In this document: in pieces, positions 12,301 through 27,300 of the stretch
How positions within the stretch are numbered: the first letter of the stretch is position 1
Layout: each line of letters opens with the position of its first letter
Assembly (NCBI GenBank): GCA_012845835.1
Contig: JABAKD010000007.1
Location: forward strand, 2,015,016-2,079,015
Origin: Undaria pinnatifida
Lineage: Eukaryota > Sar > Phaeophyceae > Laminariales > Alariaceae
Reading direction: 5' to 3'
Length of the DNA: 64,000 nucleotides
Notes under the pieces: model-generated
Seen by the model: the letters and a program-made list of their open reading frames with translations, nothing else
What the model was told of the DNA's origin: nothing
Database searches by the model: none
Translations under genes and position numbers: made by a program

Positions 12301-15300
12301 CCGTAGGTGATATCGGAGGATACATCGAATTGCTCAAGGGCCTTAAGGCAGGAGTTGACGAGAATACAATTCCGGCGATTAACTGGAAGGAGATCAGGCC
12401 CTTTCTGGCCATGGAGCACTTTACCGTGGAAATCATTCAGTCCAAGAACTCAGCGGCTGCAGGGGTTTGTTCCTTTGTGCTCAATATCGTCATGGTGAGA
12501 TAACAACCCCTTTCCACGATCGTATCTCGGAGGCATTTGTTTGGTCAAGCAAACATGAGGCGGTCATATAGTATTCCCATGGCATCCTCTGGAAGCAGCC
12601 ATGCCGGAAAGCAATCTAGTCATTCGAAGTTGTCATCCGTGGCAAGAGAAAACGCACAGGGTGCCGAAGTTTGCCTCAAGAGCGGTCCTTCGAGGGGTAC
12701 AGCCCACCCTTCATGAAATTCGCCGAACGCTTCACGGCGCTTCAATATTGGTGCAAGAATTTCTGCCTGGTCGGTGAAAACCCGACGTACCCCGTCCCGG
12801 GATAGTAGGGATGCGAGGGTAGGTAGTCGTATGACTACGGCTGAATAGTATACCCCCCCCTCCGGCTGCCCCCCTGTGGCGCTTGAGGCTGCTTGCAAAG
12901 CGATCTGAAGCGTTGTGCAACGCGAAGTTCGGTTCGGGAGGGAAATATCCCCCGCAAATGGAATAAACTACAGCCTGTACGTGCCGCGGTTTTCGCAGTG
13001 TTCGTGATGCTCTTCGCATGTTTCGTGTGTGCCCCTCTGTACATACTACGATTGTTATAAGCCTTTGTTCGGTGGTTTGTTGTGTTAAGTTCACGACAGT
13101 AGTATCCCAGCGGACTACTGTATAAATAACACATTAACACGTTGTTGTCATCTGCAATGGTAAACGTGGAACCTGCTTAACTAAAAACTCTCCCGTGTGT
13201 GATATTGTTTGCCCCTGCAGTACTACGACATCGTGGTCACCGTGGAACCCAAGCGCTTGGCGCTGGCAGAGGCCAACGACCAGCTCAACGAAGCCAATTC
13301 TACGTGAGAGTCCCATTTGTACTGGTGTTGACGATTTGCTACATACTGCGCTTGCCAGCAGCGAACTAAGTAAATAACCTGGGTGGACCAGCGAAATTAC
13401 GAGACTTAGACTGTCTGTGAGCTTCAGTCGTGTTCACTAAACGTTCGCGTTCGTAATTAACTAGGGCGTTGGAGCCATGCCATGCCACATGTGTCGAGAG
13501 CGATGTTGCTTTATTTGAACAAGTGTTGCTTGCACTGCTGGCCCCTCCCTACATAATAATGTGCAATTACCGAGGCCCCTACATGAAAAGCCCATATGTT
13601 TTTTTCGAAATCTTGTTGTAATTCCACTTACGATTGCTTCAAATAACTGCATCGGCCAGGCGGGCGCATAGAACGAATACTAATGTATTTATAGCATACC
13701 GTTCGTAGGTTATAACATTATTTTATTTTATCCTCGCGGTTCCCACCAGGGACACTTGTCGGATGAAGTGTCAGTCAATACTATTAATACCTTATGATAC
13801 CTCTGGCTTGGATGGTCAAAGAGCTTATCACAGACGCCATTACTCTGTTGGTTGTGTGGTTTCCGCAACGAGTAAAACCTGCAGCCTGGTATTGATTTCC
13901 GAGCACTCATAAATTCCACTCTTACACATTTTTGTGGGGGGTGATTGAAAAAGGAAGGAACCTGGATTTTCAGCCGATCAAAACAAAACCACTTAGATGT
14001 GTCCCACCTTAGGTGGTGAGCTATCGAACCGAAGGCTGAGTCGTTTTGGCTGTTCCCCTGTTGATCGATTTCGACCCCACTGCAGGCTGAAAATGGTGCA
14101 AGAACAGGTGGCTGAGTTAGAAGCCAAGCTCGCCAAGCTCACAGCAGAATTTAACGCTGCCAATCACGACAAGCAAGAGGTACGTAGAAGCCGCGAGCCT
14201 GGAACCAAATTCCTTTCTAGAAATTCATGTCTGTGTTTTCGCCAAATGCCGCACTTAGCAAGTTGTGTGGCATCGTTGGCGGACGTGATTTGGTTGGACC
14301 TCAACGGAGCCGAGGTATAGCCTCGCACTCAATAACTAACGTTAGGTAGATGCACTTTGAATTGAGTACACGCAGGGAAGAAAATGAATTTGATGAGAGT
14401 GCTGGCAATCGGGGTTTTGTTAACTTTAGCATTACGTACCACCGAAAAGGGCCACGAGCATTTGTTCTATGTTGGCGTTAATTATGCACGTACAATGTCG
14501 GAAGGCGAAGCGAAAAATAGTAATCATGACCTAAACACCGTGTACTGGATGGGGCCAAGCTTTTCAGCGACACAAGCCGAACTGGATAGTCAAGACAACA
14601 TTCCCGTACACGTTTCTATTACGGTCTGTTACGACAGGCGTTGGATTCCGTGTCAAAGGGACAGCGTAAGCTTGACCTGGCGCAGCGATTAACGGGAGCA
14701 CTGAGTTCGGAGAACGATCGATGGGCAGAAAACGTTATTCAGCTTCGAGCTGACATGGAACTTCTCACCGGCGATGTTTTGCTGGCCGCGTCATTCATTA
14801 GGTACTGTTCAGCACATCTAACATGAAACAGAAATCCTGACCTAGGCTGGGTTCCTTGTTTGGGAGAGGGTGCATTCGACACTATCTTCAGTATATCTCG
14901 GTTCCCGGAGTTCTTACATTCTTGTAATTATCAGCCTGCCTTTTTATTACCCTATTTCTTGTTACTGCAGGTGCACTGCACTGTATTGTATCGTGTACAG
15001 GGACTTGCTAATAGGTGCAATGCATGCATTCAGCAGCTGCACTGCAGGGGTAGTATTATTTCCTGGCGGACCTTGGCACATATCCGCGTCACACGTCCCA
15101 CTTCTTCATTAAGGCTGCGATTGAATGCTTGGTGTTTATCCTTTCATTATTGTCGATGTTTCCATCAGTGGCACGCATCTCAAAGCAATGAAACAAGACG
15201 AGATTGAAGCGTGTTCCGCCCTGTCTCCTCCGTCGAAGGTGTAAACTAACGAAGCCCTGAATTGGTATGAACTCGTTAATGAGTTAACCCCCATACTGTC

Positions 15301-18300
15301 GTCTGTCTCCGGCGAAGGTAGACATTACTTACTGGATTAAATTACGACACAATCATTAATTATTTCACCCTTAATTCCGTTTAATATGTTTTCCTCGGCG
15401 TTGGTGACCTTGTAACCTCTTCAGCTACGTCGGACCCTTCACCAAGCCGTTCCGCGACCACCTCATGGGGCAGGAGTTTTTGCCCTTCCTGCAGAAGGAG
15501 CTCCAGGTACTTGCTCCGGACGCGTGCTACGATACGGGTAATATTGTGCTGTCGTACTATTGCACTTAGCACTAGCGCTGCTTGCTCAAACCGTTTCTGA
15601 CCGATGGACATCCTCAACTATTGGCAGTACACTACCTGATAATAATATTAATGATCACCAAAGAACTACCCGATGTCGTTCACGCGTCATTGCTATTTTA
15701 CTGCAGCCTTGGTTATAGTAAATAGTCCATGGGATTGTTCATCGCACTGCTTTTATATTTTTTCTCTTATTCAGATTTGGGTGAGTTATGGAGCTCCAGA
15801 AGTGAAGAGCCTCATAACGTTTAGTTGCACCCCTACCGTAGCGTGTGTGTTCGCCTAAACCTTAACGTGGTTCTCTTCAGGCTCGCACCGAGTTATGGTC
15901 GGGATGAACAAAACTGATACCCTCGTTTGCGCTAAAACGTGCATTTTCTCTCCGCAAAGACATAAAGTGAACCCTTATCGTACGGCTGAAAATACTCCGC
16001 AACTAATTCCAAGTAGTTTGTAAAAGAAAACGTGGGTGCAATTGTAACGGGGTTAACCCTTCAACTGCTGGAAAAAAAATCCCTTTCCAGATGGTTTGTG
16101 GCAAAAAACGAGGGTGAAATTCTGAACAGGTTGAGTGGTATTGCAAACTGTCAGTAGTCAAGTGTAAGGAAAACGTTTTGTCTGCTTACATGAATTTTCA
16201 GTTTCTCGGGTATTTGGCAGCCATGGATGCGGTGAATCGAGGTTCGGAGGTGACGATATTATTAATCAGGATGTAACATCAATCACACCGTGTCTCCGAT
16301 ATGTGGCGACCAATGGTCACATAACATGCGCAGGCCGCTGTTGGAGAAGAGGGATCGCTTCCGATGTCTGCGGATCCAGACCCGATCAAGATTCTTACAA
16401 CCGACGCTGAAGTTGCCGGTTGGAACAGCGACGGTCTTCCCAATGATCAGGTATCTATCTTGTCAAAACACTCGAGCACCCGAACGCTAGTGTTGGTTGT
16501 GGTATACCATTATTGTCCAAACGCGTAGATATTCCAAACGATGGTATTGCTTATGGCGTCTTGCCCAAAACCCCGAAGCACTCCAAGAGTGTTGTAACAT
16601 TGCGTTTGGTATCGTGTTCAAACGCTCGAACACTCGAAATGCTACCAGGTGTATAATATTGCGTGTGTTGACCAAGCAATGGTTCACGCACCTGTACGGA
16701 AACCAACCCATGGCCTGGCCTCCGTTGCACTCAAACACTCCAGATGCTAGTATTACCTACCTTGCGTCTAACGCTCCAACACTCCAATGCTTGTATTTTT
16801 ATACCTGATATGTAACACTCCAACACTCCAAATATTCGTGTTACCCGCGTAACACTCAAACGTTCCAAATGCTCAACCAAAAAATTACTAGTTTGCTCAC
16901 GTTGACAACACCAAGTTGCACGCACGTATACGGAAAGTAACACACTGCCTGGTCTCATTGCTCGTCCCTGCTAACTAGGTTTCGATTGAAAACGGAGCTA
17001 TCGTGACGAACTCAGCACGGTGGCCTCTCATCATCGACCCACAACTTCAGGTGAGTTGCCGCAATACACTAGGAACTCGCGCAGCAGGATACCGTATTTG
17101 TAGCTTGTGTGACTCTACTGTGTTGGTGAAAGGTGGTCGGCGGTCGTAACGATCGTCTCAAAAAAGGTTCCTATTACGATTTTTCCCCTTGTCATCAGTC
17201 AATGTGTGGCGTGTTCCAATCAGTTGTTGGCGGGGTGCAATTAGAAACTCGTATTCCCTCGTTATGAACGCTCAACGAAGTACTCCAGTTGTTGTACTTC
17301 GAAGTATTGTGATAAATAATCTCTCCCTAGTTTTGTGTTCCCTTCTCCCTGTCACACCAAAAACGCGTCTGGGGAGGATGAAGAAGATGGTCCCAATCAT
17401 GGAACCATAAAATAACGTTGCCGCATATCGTAACATGCTTTAAACATACATACCATGGTAACTGGTATCGAATTTCACCCGTGTAAATTCGGGTCACTCT
17501 TTATTCACAACAAGGTGGAAACGGCTCATTGTTCCCCCCACGATGTTGGTTCACATGTATTTACGAAATGGATGTTTTTTTTTGCCTCACAATTGAAATG
17601 CCATGGCACGTGAGGTAAAGAGCTTTACTGGCGGGTCTTAACACGTTTTCTAGGTGCTAAACCCTACATATAGTTCGTGTTGCAAAAAAAGCGGCAACAT
17701 TTACAAGTTTCGAAGTTCAAATATCAAAGTTCGGCTTTGGAGTTGGAAGTATTCTTGAATATTGCCAGAACAAACGTGCAACGTTGCTGATCGTATTTTG
17801 CCCTCTTGTGGCATAGAAAAAAATATGGCTGTAATGAAGGTGACAGATCGAGTTAGACGAACTAGCATAAAGAAGTAGCAAGAAGCCATTCTTAGTTCGC
17901 TACGTAGTCCTTTAATGAGCAGTTTCCGAACGAATGAGCGCGGTTGACATATCGTCCGTCCCATGCGAACAAAGGCTCAGGAATTCGTCAACCACAGAAA
18001 GGGAGCAAGGTGTGAAATTGCATAATCTGGATTCTACTGCAAGCATTAAAATTCATGCACACGTTGCGTGCGCCTGTCTCATCACCCACACAGGGCATCA
18101 AGTGGATCCGCACGAAGGAGTCATCACCTGATCGAAACTTAGAAGTGGTTCGACTCGGTCAACCTGACATGCTTCGGAAGCTAGAGAGGGCCCTCGAGAA
18201 CGGGTCCGTACCGATCAGTGCTTTGTTTGGACGAACTCGTAGCCGTATATCATAAGAAAATTGTTCTTTGTGCTCATTACTTGTTCCGCGGATTTTCCGG

Positions 18301-21300
18301 GTACGGCAATGTTAGGCACTGGGCGTCAATTCCGGACCTACTCCCAATTTTAAATTTTTTGAAATTTCAAGGAGTTGCACGATTTGCCATGATTTGTGCA
18401 ATGCATGCACCGGTATGAAGCAAAGGAGTCGATGCCTCGAATCACCTACGCCAATCGCAACTAACGTTATGCACTGCTTCGAATTGCTGTCGTCAATCGC
18501 AACTAACATTCCGCACCCATTTAATACCTACCAGGCATTCCATTCTCATTGAAAACTTGGGCGAGACGCTAGAGGCTGTGCTGACACCAGTGATCCAGCG
18601 TGCAGTCATCTACCGCGGTCGCAAGATGTACATCAAATTGGGAGACTCCGAAGTTGAATTCCATCCAGAGTTCAGGTAGGTGCCCATTACCATCCTTACC
18701 AATTTCTGAGTTGCTACACCGTGTTGGGTTCTTACCGAATTGTGAAGTCTGATTTTCTGCACTGCTGGGTTTGATCTTTGTCAACTCTTTGGCAAGAGAC
18801 GCCTTCCTACACCGTTGGGTTTGATACCTCTCTAGTCTTGGGCAAGCGATGCCTTCCTACACTGTTGACTTCGATTTATCCTTGGCCAAGCCACGCCTTC
18901 CTACCCGCGGAGCCTCTATCAGTTGCTCGGCATGCACTTTTAGGTGGTAGGTGACGACATCCTTTGCAACAGATACCAAGCTGACAATTGACATTATCTT
19001 GACGTATGCGATATTTTCGAGTGACAGCAGATGTGTTACGCGTATAAAAAAAGTGGATTTACTTTGTCTTGACGTATGCGGTAATTGGAGGGACAGCAGG
19101 TGTCCTACGGCAGAAAATACGACATGTTGTGTGATGGTACAACGGCACCGCCCCATTCAATGCAGACGGGTTTATTCAACGGTCCAAGCCACAGGATTTC
19201 AGTCCTCAGTTGACAATGGTGTTATCTGGACGTAGTCGGTGCTTCGAGAGAGAAAAAATGTGCTTCAGGAAAGATGGCATGTTTTGTGTCGGAATGACGG
19301 TGCCGCTCCAAGATAAGCAGACGAATTAATCCGATAATAAGAGCGGTTTGTTTTCTAGTTCGTTCTGCGATGTTTCCCTCTTCTGTCACTGTCCCGTCCG
19401 TCGCTCGCTTGTGCAGGTTGTTTTTGCATACGAAATTGTCGAACCCGCACTTCCCACCAGAAATCCAGGCTGAAACGACTCTCATCAACTTCACGGTTAC
19501 CATGCGGGGGCTGGAAGACCAGGTACGCTAACTTCACCCTCTTAGAACTGAAAAATATACGCGACACCAATTCCAACACTAGAAAAAACGTTTGTGTAGT
19601 TGTATAGGGGCTAACGTACCAGACTCAATATTTCGCTATGTATTGAGTGAGCTAAGCGTTTACCAGCTGACAGACCTATTGTGATGGTCGCTATGCGTTG
19701 TGTTAGTTGAGCGTTTATCAGCTGGCAGGCTTTGTGCTGGTCAAGTTTTGACATTGTACGCGTAACTTGACCTTTGATGCTCGTATTATATGTACTGTGC
19801 GAAGGCGGGGGCGTATTTTGAAGCTCATGCACGGCGACAGGTAAATTCGCTGAAGAGGTTAAATACGTAAAAGTGTGCACGTAGACACAGCTCCATGAAG
19901 CTGGCAAGCTGCGAAAGGCGTATACGCACTTTGTTTCATTGAAATGACTGTCCACGACGTAGGAATCGATCGATCTTGTGTGCGCTACGTACATGCATGT
20001 TGATTGTAACAATGCTGAGATTCGACCCAACCTGATGATGTGCATTGGCATGGAATGGCAGTTGCTTAATCTGGTGGTGCGAAAAGAGAGGCCAGATTTA
20101 GCGGATCTTGGAGAGCAGCTCGTTGAGCAGCAAAACGGCTTCAAGATCAAGATGAAGGAGCTGGAGGATAACATCCTCTACAAACTGGCTACTGCGGAAG
20201 GTGCAGTTCCTCTATTTTATTATTTCACCAAATTCAACAGTTTTTGTATTATATAATCGAAGACCATGCTTTGTGCGATTGTTAGTTATGATGGTTTCGA
20301 TTTAGAACCCCAGCCACTCTTTTGGGAATACAGCACTTGGAATTGGTGTGGGGTCATTTTTGCTGTACTAGAAGGGCTAACTCATGCTGTCGCATTATTT
20401 TTAGCCCATTAACGACTGCTATAATGGTTAAACACTGGTTCCGAGTAGTTTTCCGCCCAAGAGCATGGATGCATCTGAGGTCAAGCTATCCCGTACGAAG
20501 CACAGGGCGCGATGCAATGCTGAACCTAGGCAGCGCAAACAGGCCACTGGAAGATAGCTTATACGAGCAAATATTTACCCCATGCAAACGCAATAGGTGA
20601 CATCACGGAAGACGTTGAACTGATCGAAGGCCTGGAGGAAACAAAGAGAATAGCAACCGACATCGGCCAACGGTCAGCTCTAGCAAAAGATACACAGGTG
20701 GGTGGGTGTCCTTGGGGCTAACGGCTGTGATAACAATGGCCTGGCTTTTACCGCCTTAAGGTTATTAGTTCGTAACAGTCTGTTGCGGTTCAAATTGGTA
20801 CCCTACATTGATCACACTTGATGGATTTCTGGGATATGAAGACACCAACCGTCGTAGATTTTGCTGCGCTGTACACGTCAAAACAAATACCGAATGTGCA
20901 ATTAACGTGACGCACAACAACACACCATAAATGCGATTAACGTAAACCAAATGTACGAAATGAACAATAAATAGCGAAGGTAGCAAAAGAGCATTGGTTT
21001 CCCTCTAACAATACTGGTGTTCCTAGCGTGCGATAAATAGCGAAAGGAACACAAGAACACGTCATCTCCCTCTCTAACAATGCTGGTGTTCCTAACATGC
21101 AATAAATAACGAATGAACGCAAGAACACGTAAAAGCCTATTTTCTTATTAGTAGTTGATAATGGCCTTTCTAGTGATAATTAGCAGCTTTTTTGGTTTTG
21201 GGATATATTTTTCTGAGTCAAACTTGATACTTGCAAATACAGCTATTGGCAACAGCTATCGATTTGATTTAAATGATCGAAACCAGGAATTGAAGTATCG

Positions 21301-24300
21301 AGAAACAGATGACACAAGGAGTCGGCATTTATTCAAGAGGCGCCTCCCCCCGAGGTACAAATGTTCTTGTACCGCCGGTTTCTCGACAATGCCGATACCG
21401 ATTCCATTATGTTTCGTGCCATCGATATTTGCCGCCAATCGCCGCGTTTGCTGTTATAATATTAGAGTCTCATGAAGTTATGTCTCGTAAAATCCACAAA
21501 GAGTAAAAAGGGGTTTTTCATTAACATCTGAAAGGCAAGTCTCCATTTGTGAATTCGGCTATTACATCACGATTAAGGCCACGGTAGAACACGTTAGGAG
21601 AGTGCCCCCATTGTCTCAACCGAATATGTGTAAATCACTCGTAAACCACTCACTCGTACGAGTGCCTTCATAGCTCGCTCGGGAACGGGTTGAAACACGT
21701 TTTACTGGCACAGCGAAAAAATCAGTTTAATCGCGGCGGTGCATGTCCCGAACTCCGAAACAAAAAAACATAAGATTGCAAACAAGTAGGCTATAGCCAT
21801 TTGCTCGAAATTAGCGCGAGGCCCAAAAGTGAACCCCCTACCGTACATAGCGTACAGTATGCTCTTGGTCTCATCTCCATCTCTCGCTTTCCCCCGACTC
21901 CGTTGTTCTTGCACCCTTGCCATTGTGATCGTCCTTCCGATTGTCATTATAATTGGCGTTGTTATTTGGTCTTAGGTGAGTATTCGAGTCACGAGCGAGA
22001 AGTATCGCCCGGTCGCGAACAGGTCGTCGCTGCTCTTCTTCCTCATGAACGACCTGGTCAAGATACACTCCTACTACATCTATTCGCTGGCAGCTTTCAC
22101 GAAGGTTTGTGTCGCCCTTCAAGTGTTTTGATTGATTACATGCCTGGTACATGATAGCGCATATAGCCTGCAGTACTACAGCTGTACCTTCACTACCATG
22201 TTTTAATCACCACTCGCGAATGTTTGCCTCGTCTTTGTCGTGCTTTGACTTAGAAGGTAGATGAGTAAGCATAATCCTGCAGTACAGTAGTAGCTAGACG
22301 TCCCAATACAACGTTACTAAGCGTATTTTACCATTTTTCGTGTTGTGCATCGAGTGCTTTGATCGGGTATATAGCACAAACCTGTAGCACAGTAGTAGCT
22401 GGACCTCCACTTCCGCTACCATGTTTTGAAGCACGTTGGCAGGTGTTTATTGGATGATTACTCGGTCTACACCTTGCACGGTCGTGTCCTTTCGGGAAAG
22501 CTCAAGTTTTAACCCCCCCCCTGAAAGCAAGCCATGTGCCGTAGCTGGTTGGGTTTTTTATAAGGTGCACCATGATGTATGATTGAGTTCATAAACCGTT
22601 ACGTTACGGTCATGACGAAGGGCATGTCGGTAGCGGCCTACCTCCAGCACTCTATGGCCGGCACGAAATAACTGCGGACCTGATAAACTATCTGCAATTT
22701 CACAACAATCTGCCGTCGTTAAAAGCGCGTTTGACGTCGTTCAGCACTCTTGCTTGTTGAAGGAAGGAAGGCACCGTGTCCTTGTTGCCTAGACGCAAAA
22801 CGTGGAAGCCAAGGTCTGTACTATTTTTGGTGTTTGGCACGAGTTGAAAGACGGCGTTTGTCCTCCGGCTTCTTGCCTTCGGAAAAAGGCGAAAGATGAT
22901 GTCTGTGCTCCATTCTTACCTTTGGGAAACACTACTGCACCACTCCTGTCCATGCATTAATAGGTGTTTTATCAAGGGATCGACAAAGTTAGCCTAGTCG
23001 CCGAAAAGCCTTCCGCGGAAGACGAACATGAAGGGGATGAAGGGGATGAAGCTGACGCGAACCCCGAGGGTGCAGAGGGGGGTGACGCGCCGATTGAGAC
23101 CGCAGAAGACCGGCAAGCGAAGGACGACAATGAGCAAGACGGCAACGGAATCGGAGGAGGGGAAAAACCAGAAATGACCGACGAAGAGCTGGCCGCCAGG
23201 TAAAGAGACATAGTAGGAGGATGCAGGACATGTCGTTCGATATCACAACAGTGAAGGTTAACTTTCCAGATTAGACGATGAAGCGTTGCTTTGGAGTTGA
23301 TAGAGTTGTTCATGAGGGGGCGTACATTGGTGGTCTATTTTTCGCCTGGTACTAAGGTCGGATTGGTATTGGTAACCTTTCCTTGTCTTAAGTTATTGGG
23401 TTCTGGATTTCCCTTGTATGTTGATATTGGTAGCATGACTCAAACAAGCGCTCCAAGTCGTCAGATAGAAAATGGAATAACAATAACAACAATGATAAGT
23501 GTATTAATAATACTAAAAATATGCCGTGCAGAGACATAAAGTAGTGTGTTGTGCAAAAACGGAATATTAATAGTATGTCGTGCAGAGACGTAAAGATATG
23601 TGGTGCAGGAACATAATATAATAGCAACGGAAACGTAATAGGAGGATAAATCATATCGCTGGTTTGGCGTCATTGTGGTGGCCTTAACTCCTTTAGAACT
23701 AACTTGCATTTTGAGTGGATAATTTTTGGTAGTGCAATAGCAAAAAACTTCAGAACTGCAGCAACCGTTTTGGCGACAAACTCCTTGGAATTGGAGGTGG
23801 ACCAGTAATGATGGCGCAAAAAGGTTCAAATGTAAGGGGGTTCTTTCCATGTCATAGAATATACGTTTATCTCCGTTTTCGCTCTTACCGTAACTAGGAA
23901 GTGCCACCTTCACCCTGTAACATAGGATCATCATATTCCACTGCTAGCCAGAGGCTCAAGGCATTTTATTCCGTCATGCCTCACTGTGACGTCCAAGATG
24001 GACCCTCCGCCCATCATTTTGGTGCGCCTTTACCTTCACTTTCCAATTGCTGGCTCTTTGTTCTTTACATTGGGTGTGGCGTGCTTGTTAGCGGTAACCG
24101 AGACAGTCTTAAAAAAGGTCCAGGATGCACCCCCTTGTGTTTGGCTCATTTTTGCCTTCTTTCTTCGTTGTTGCCTTTCATTGTTACCTACCGTCGCTTT
24201 GTCCTTTAAACGTAGCGTGACCTTAACCCCCGCCTTCCATTGGTTCCTTACGCTGCTTTGTCCTGTAGGTGTGACGTGACCGTTACCTTCACCTTTCATT

Positions 24301-27300
24301 GACAGATTTCATCGTTTTGTCCTGTGGGTGTGTGTACACGTTGGCGCAGTGACCAGAATGGGCCCTCCCCCCCCCCCCTCAGTTTGGTTCACTATACGAT
24401 CTTCACCTTTATTTTGTTACGTTTTATTGTTGCCTTCCATGTGTGTCCTTTAGTTGTGGCGTGCTTGTTGACACAGTGGCCAGGGTGGACCCCGCTTGGG
24501 TTTGCATCGCTTTTACCACAACTTTTCCTTGTTATTTCCGAGCTTGTCTTAGGTGCGGCGTATGTGTCGATGCAGTGACCGAGGCAGTATTCAACTAGAC
24601 CCCCCTCATTTTGGCTGACATTTACCCTCTCTTTCATTATTACCTTCTATAGTTAACTTCCATTGCTGTGTCCTTTACCCTAATATTCGCCTTCCTTTGT
24701 TACCTTCTATTTTTGCCCTTCGCTTGATTTTCCCTTTGGGGGTGGCGTACTTGTTGACGCAGTGGCCGAAACAATGTTCACTATGTCCAGCATGCACCCC
24801 CTCTTATTTTGGTTCGCCTTTTGCTTCACCTTCCATTGTTATTTTCCGTTGTTACATTCCGTTGTGTGTCCTTTATCCTTTGGTACGTACGTACAGGCTT
24901 GGTGCGTTTGAATCCGTCAGGACTCACGTGTGTGTCCAGAGTTTGCCTTATTGTTGCCTTCACTTTCCATTGTTGCCGTATATGTTTGTCGTTTAGGTGT
25001 GGCGTACTTGTTAACGCAGTGACCGAGACGGTATTCAACTATGTCCGACGAGGGCTCTTCGAGCGCGACAAGCTGACGGTAGCGACCATGCTCACGCTCA
25101 AAATATTGGTGAACGACAACTTGCTGGCGCAGGAAGAGGTGGACTACCTTGTGATGTCTAAGGTATGAATACTACACGGGGCATAAATTAGGAGAATTTG
25201 TGACAACACGAAAAACAAGAATGCCAAAAACAGTAAAATAACAACGAAAACCTAAATGGCACCAAAACCAGCTCATCCAACTTTTTGAAGATCGTAACCA
25301 TCATTCAGTGAGCGTATGTTGCACATAGTTCTTTGGTATGTCACACTTTTCTAGGCTAAAGGGTGTTGATACCTAAACAAAAATACCACATCACGTGTAT
25401 CCAGGAAAACAATGATCATTTGTGACCCAGGCATAGCGACCTAAGAAGCGACAAGCAAGTGCGATCTTATCACCCTTCCAGGAAGAGCATGTGAAAGTAC
25501 AGGTATGGTCAAGCTGTGCGCGTGTCGTACCACTTCGGGTACACCTCCTACCCTACCCTACCAGCTCGGGTAGCTTCGTGTATCCAAAGCTGCACTCGAA
25601 AAACATGATTTCGACAATTTTCCCGTCCCGAATCGCCCAGGCCTCTATGGACCCGGGAAACATGGGCCCTCTGGGTGAATGGCTTCCGGAAGCGATTTGG
25701 CCGAAGCTGAAGTCTTTAGAAAGAATCAAGCGCTTCAGCAACATTGGAGATGCCATGCAGTCCGATTCAGATGACTGGCAGGTAGGTGGTGAACACCAAC
25801 GGTAATTTAAGTGTTTAGTGCGATTCAGATGACTGGCAGATAAGTGGTGAACAACAACGGTAATTTAAGTGTTTATCAACTCGCGTGCTTCGCGATAATT
25901 GCACATTCGTTCGCTCCTGTTGTACCCTCCTGTGCTGATTATTAATACTTGTTTGTTTCAGTCGTAATTTATATAGTAATCTTTTTTTTGTTCTGTGTTG
26001 TGTCGTTATAGCAATGGCCATGTTTTTTTTTAATGTTTTGTTTGGCATGTTTGGTCGTGTCATGTTTTGTAATGCCATTTTTTTTTTGTTGTGTGTTATT
26101 TTTTCATGTTTTGTTTTTGTTATCTTGTCCAGGCGTGGTTCGACGACGAAAAGGCCGACCAAGCCAAGTTACCTGGAGAATTCGAAAAAACGTTGAACGC
26201 GTTCGATCGTCTCATTCTCCTAAGGGCTATGCGTCCCGATCGGGTCTCCACCGCTTTGGCCAAGTGGATAGGCGCGGTCAGTCACTAGGAAACCGTCGGT
26301 CCCTAACGGGGGAGCTGACGCTGATGATGACGACAATGATGACGATGATTATGACGATCATAGCGATGGCGACGATGATAATTATGTTGTCACATTTTTT
26401 TACTGTTCTCGTAGCGCATTCCCCTGAAATGTACCCCGTAGCAAAAATAAAAGGTTGAAAGGCATTCCGACGGACGAAGAAATAAGCAGAAATTACAAAA
26501 GCACCGCAGTATCAGTGCGCGAGGGGAACGGCACTACGGGCGGATCGGAGGCCAGCGTAGGGAACGTTAAGCTAACAGGCACAAAATCTTTGGACATAAT
26601 ATGGCGTATTGTTGTAAAGCCGGTCACCCTCGTGGTTGAATATCTCTTCAGTTTGGTCATCACTTCCATTCTCGGCGATGGGTCCAACTATTATTTTACA
26701 CGTCGCGTCTCACTGAGGTTGCGGCCAACATTGAAAAGACAACCGAGCTTAAGAGCGCGTACATATCGTGTGAATAAACGCAAGTTGGCACAGGTAGATG
26801 GGCGTGGTAGATGGGCGTGGTAGATGGGCGTGGAGAGTTAAGCAATGCGCGAGATAAACAGCACAACATATGTCGTGGTAGGCGAGGGGGGAGGGTGGCA
26901 CTGGGCTAAAAGACAACAACTGCCAATGAAAATACCAACATTTGTATGTGTTAGGCACGCTTACTGCGCTTCTTCTCATACCCGCACGTTACATGTCTGT
27001 GTTCCAACATCTGTTGGTTGGCGTTTAGACGATGGGCACGGACTATGTCTTCCAAAAGCCGTACGACATGGCCAAGACATACGAGGAGACCTCTCCTGCA
27101 ACACCGATGTTCTTCGTGCTATTCCCTGGTGTCGATCCAACTCCTTGGGTCGAAAGCCTCGCCAGGACGCTCGACATTACCACAGATAATGGTGAGGGGG
27201 CGTTATTTCCTTGAGGATATCGGAATGCTCTCGCTTTTAAGAATGTTCTTGCTTTTTTTTTCGAGGGCCGACTCAAATAGAATATTGCTAATGCTTTTGA

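Noticed and set aside
14384-14692. Open frame of 102 codons starting [20 protein letters not shown], resembling a signal peptide
   Set aside because: It lies in intron 17 and runs into exon 18 out of frame, with no supporting splice or domain evidence.
22972-23313. Serine/proline-rich reverse-strand open frame
   Set aside because: It is the antisense shadow of the acidic exon 28.
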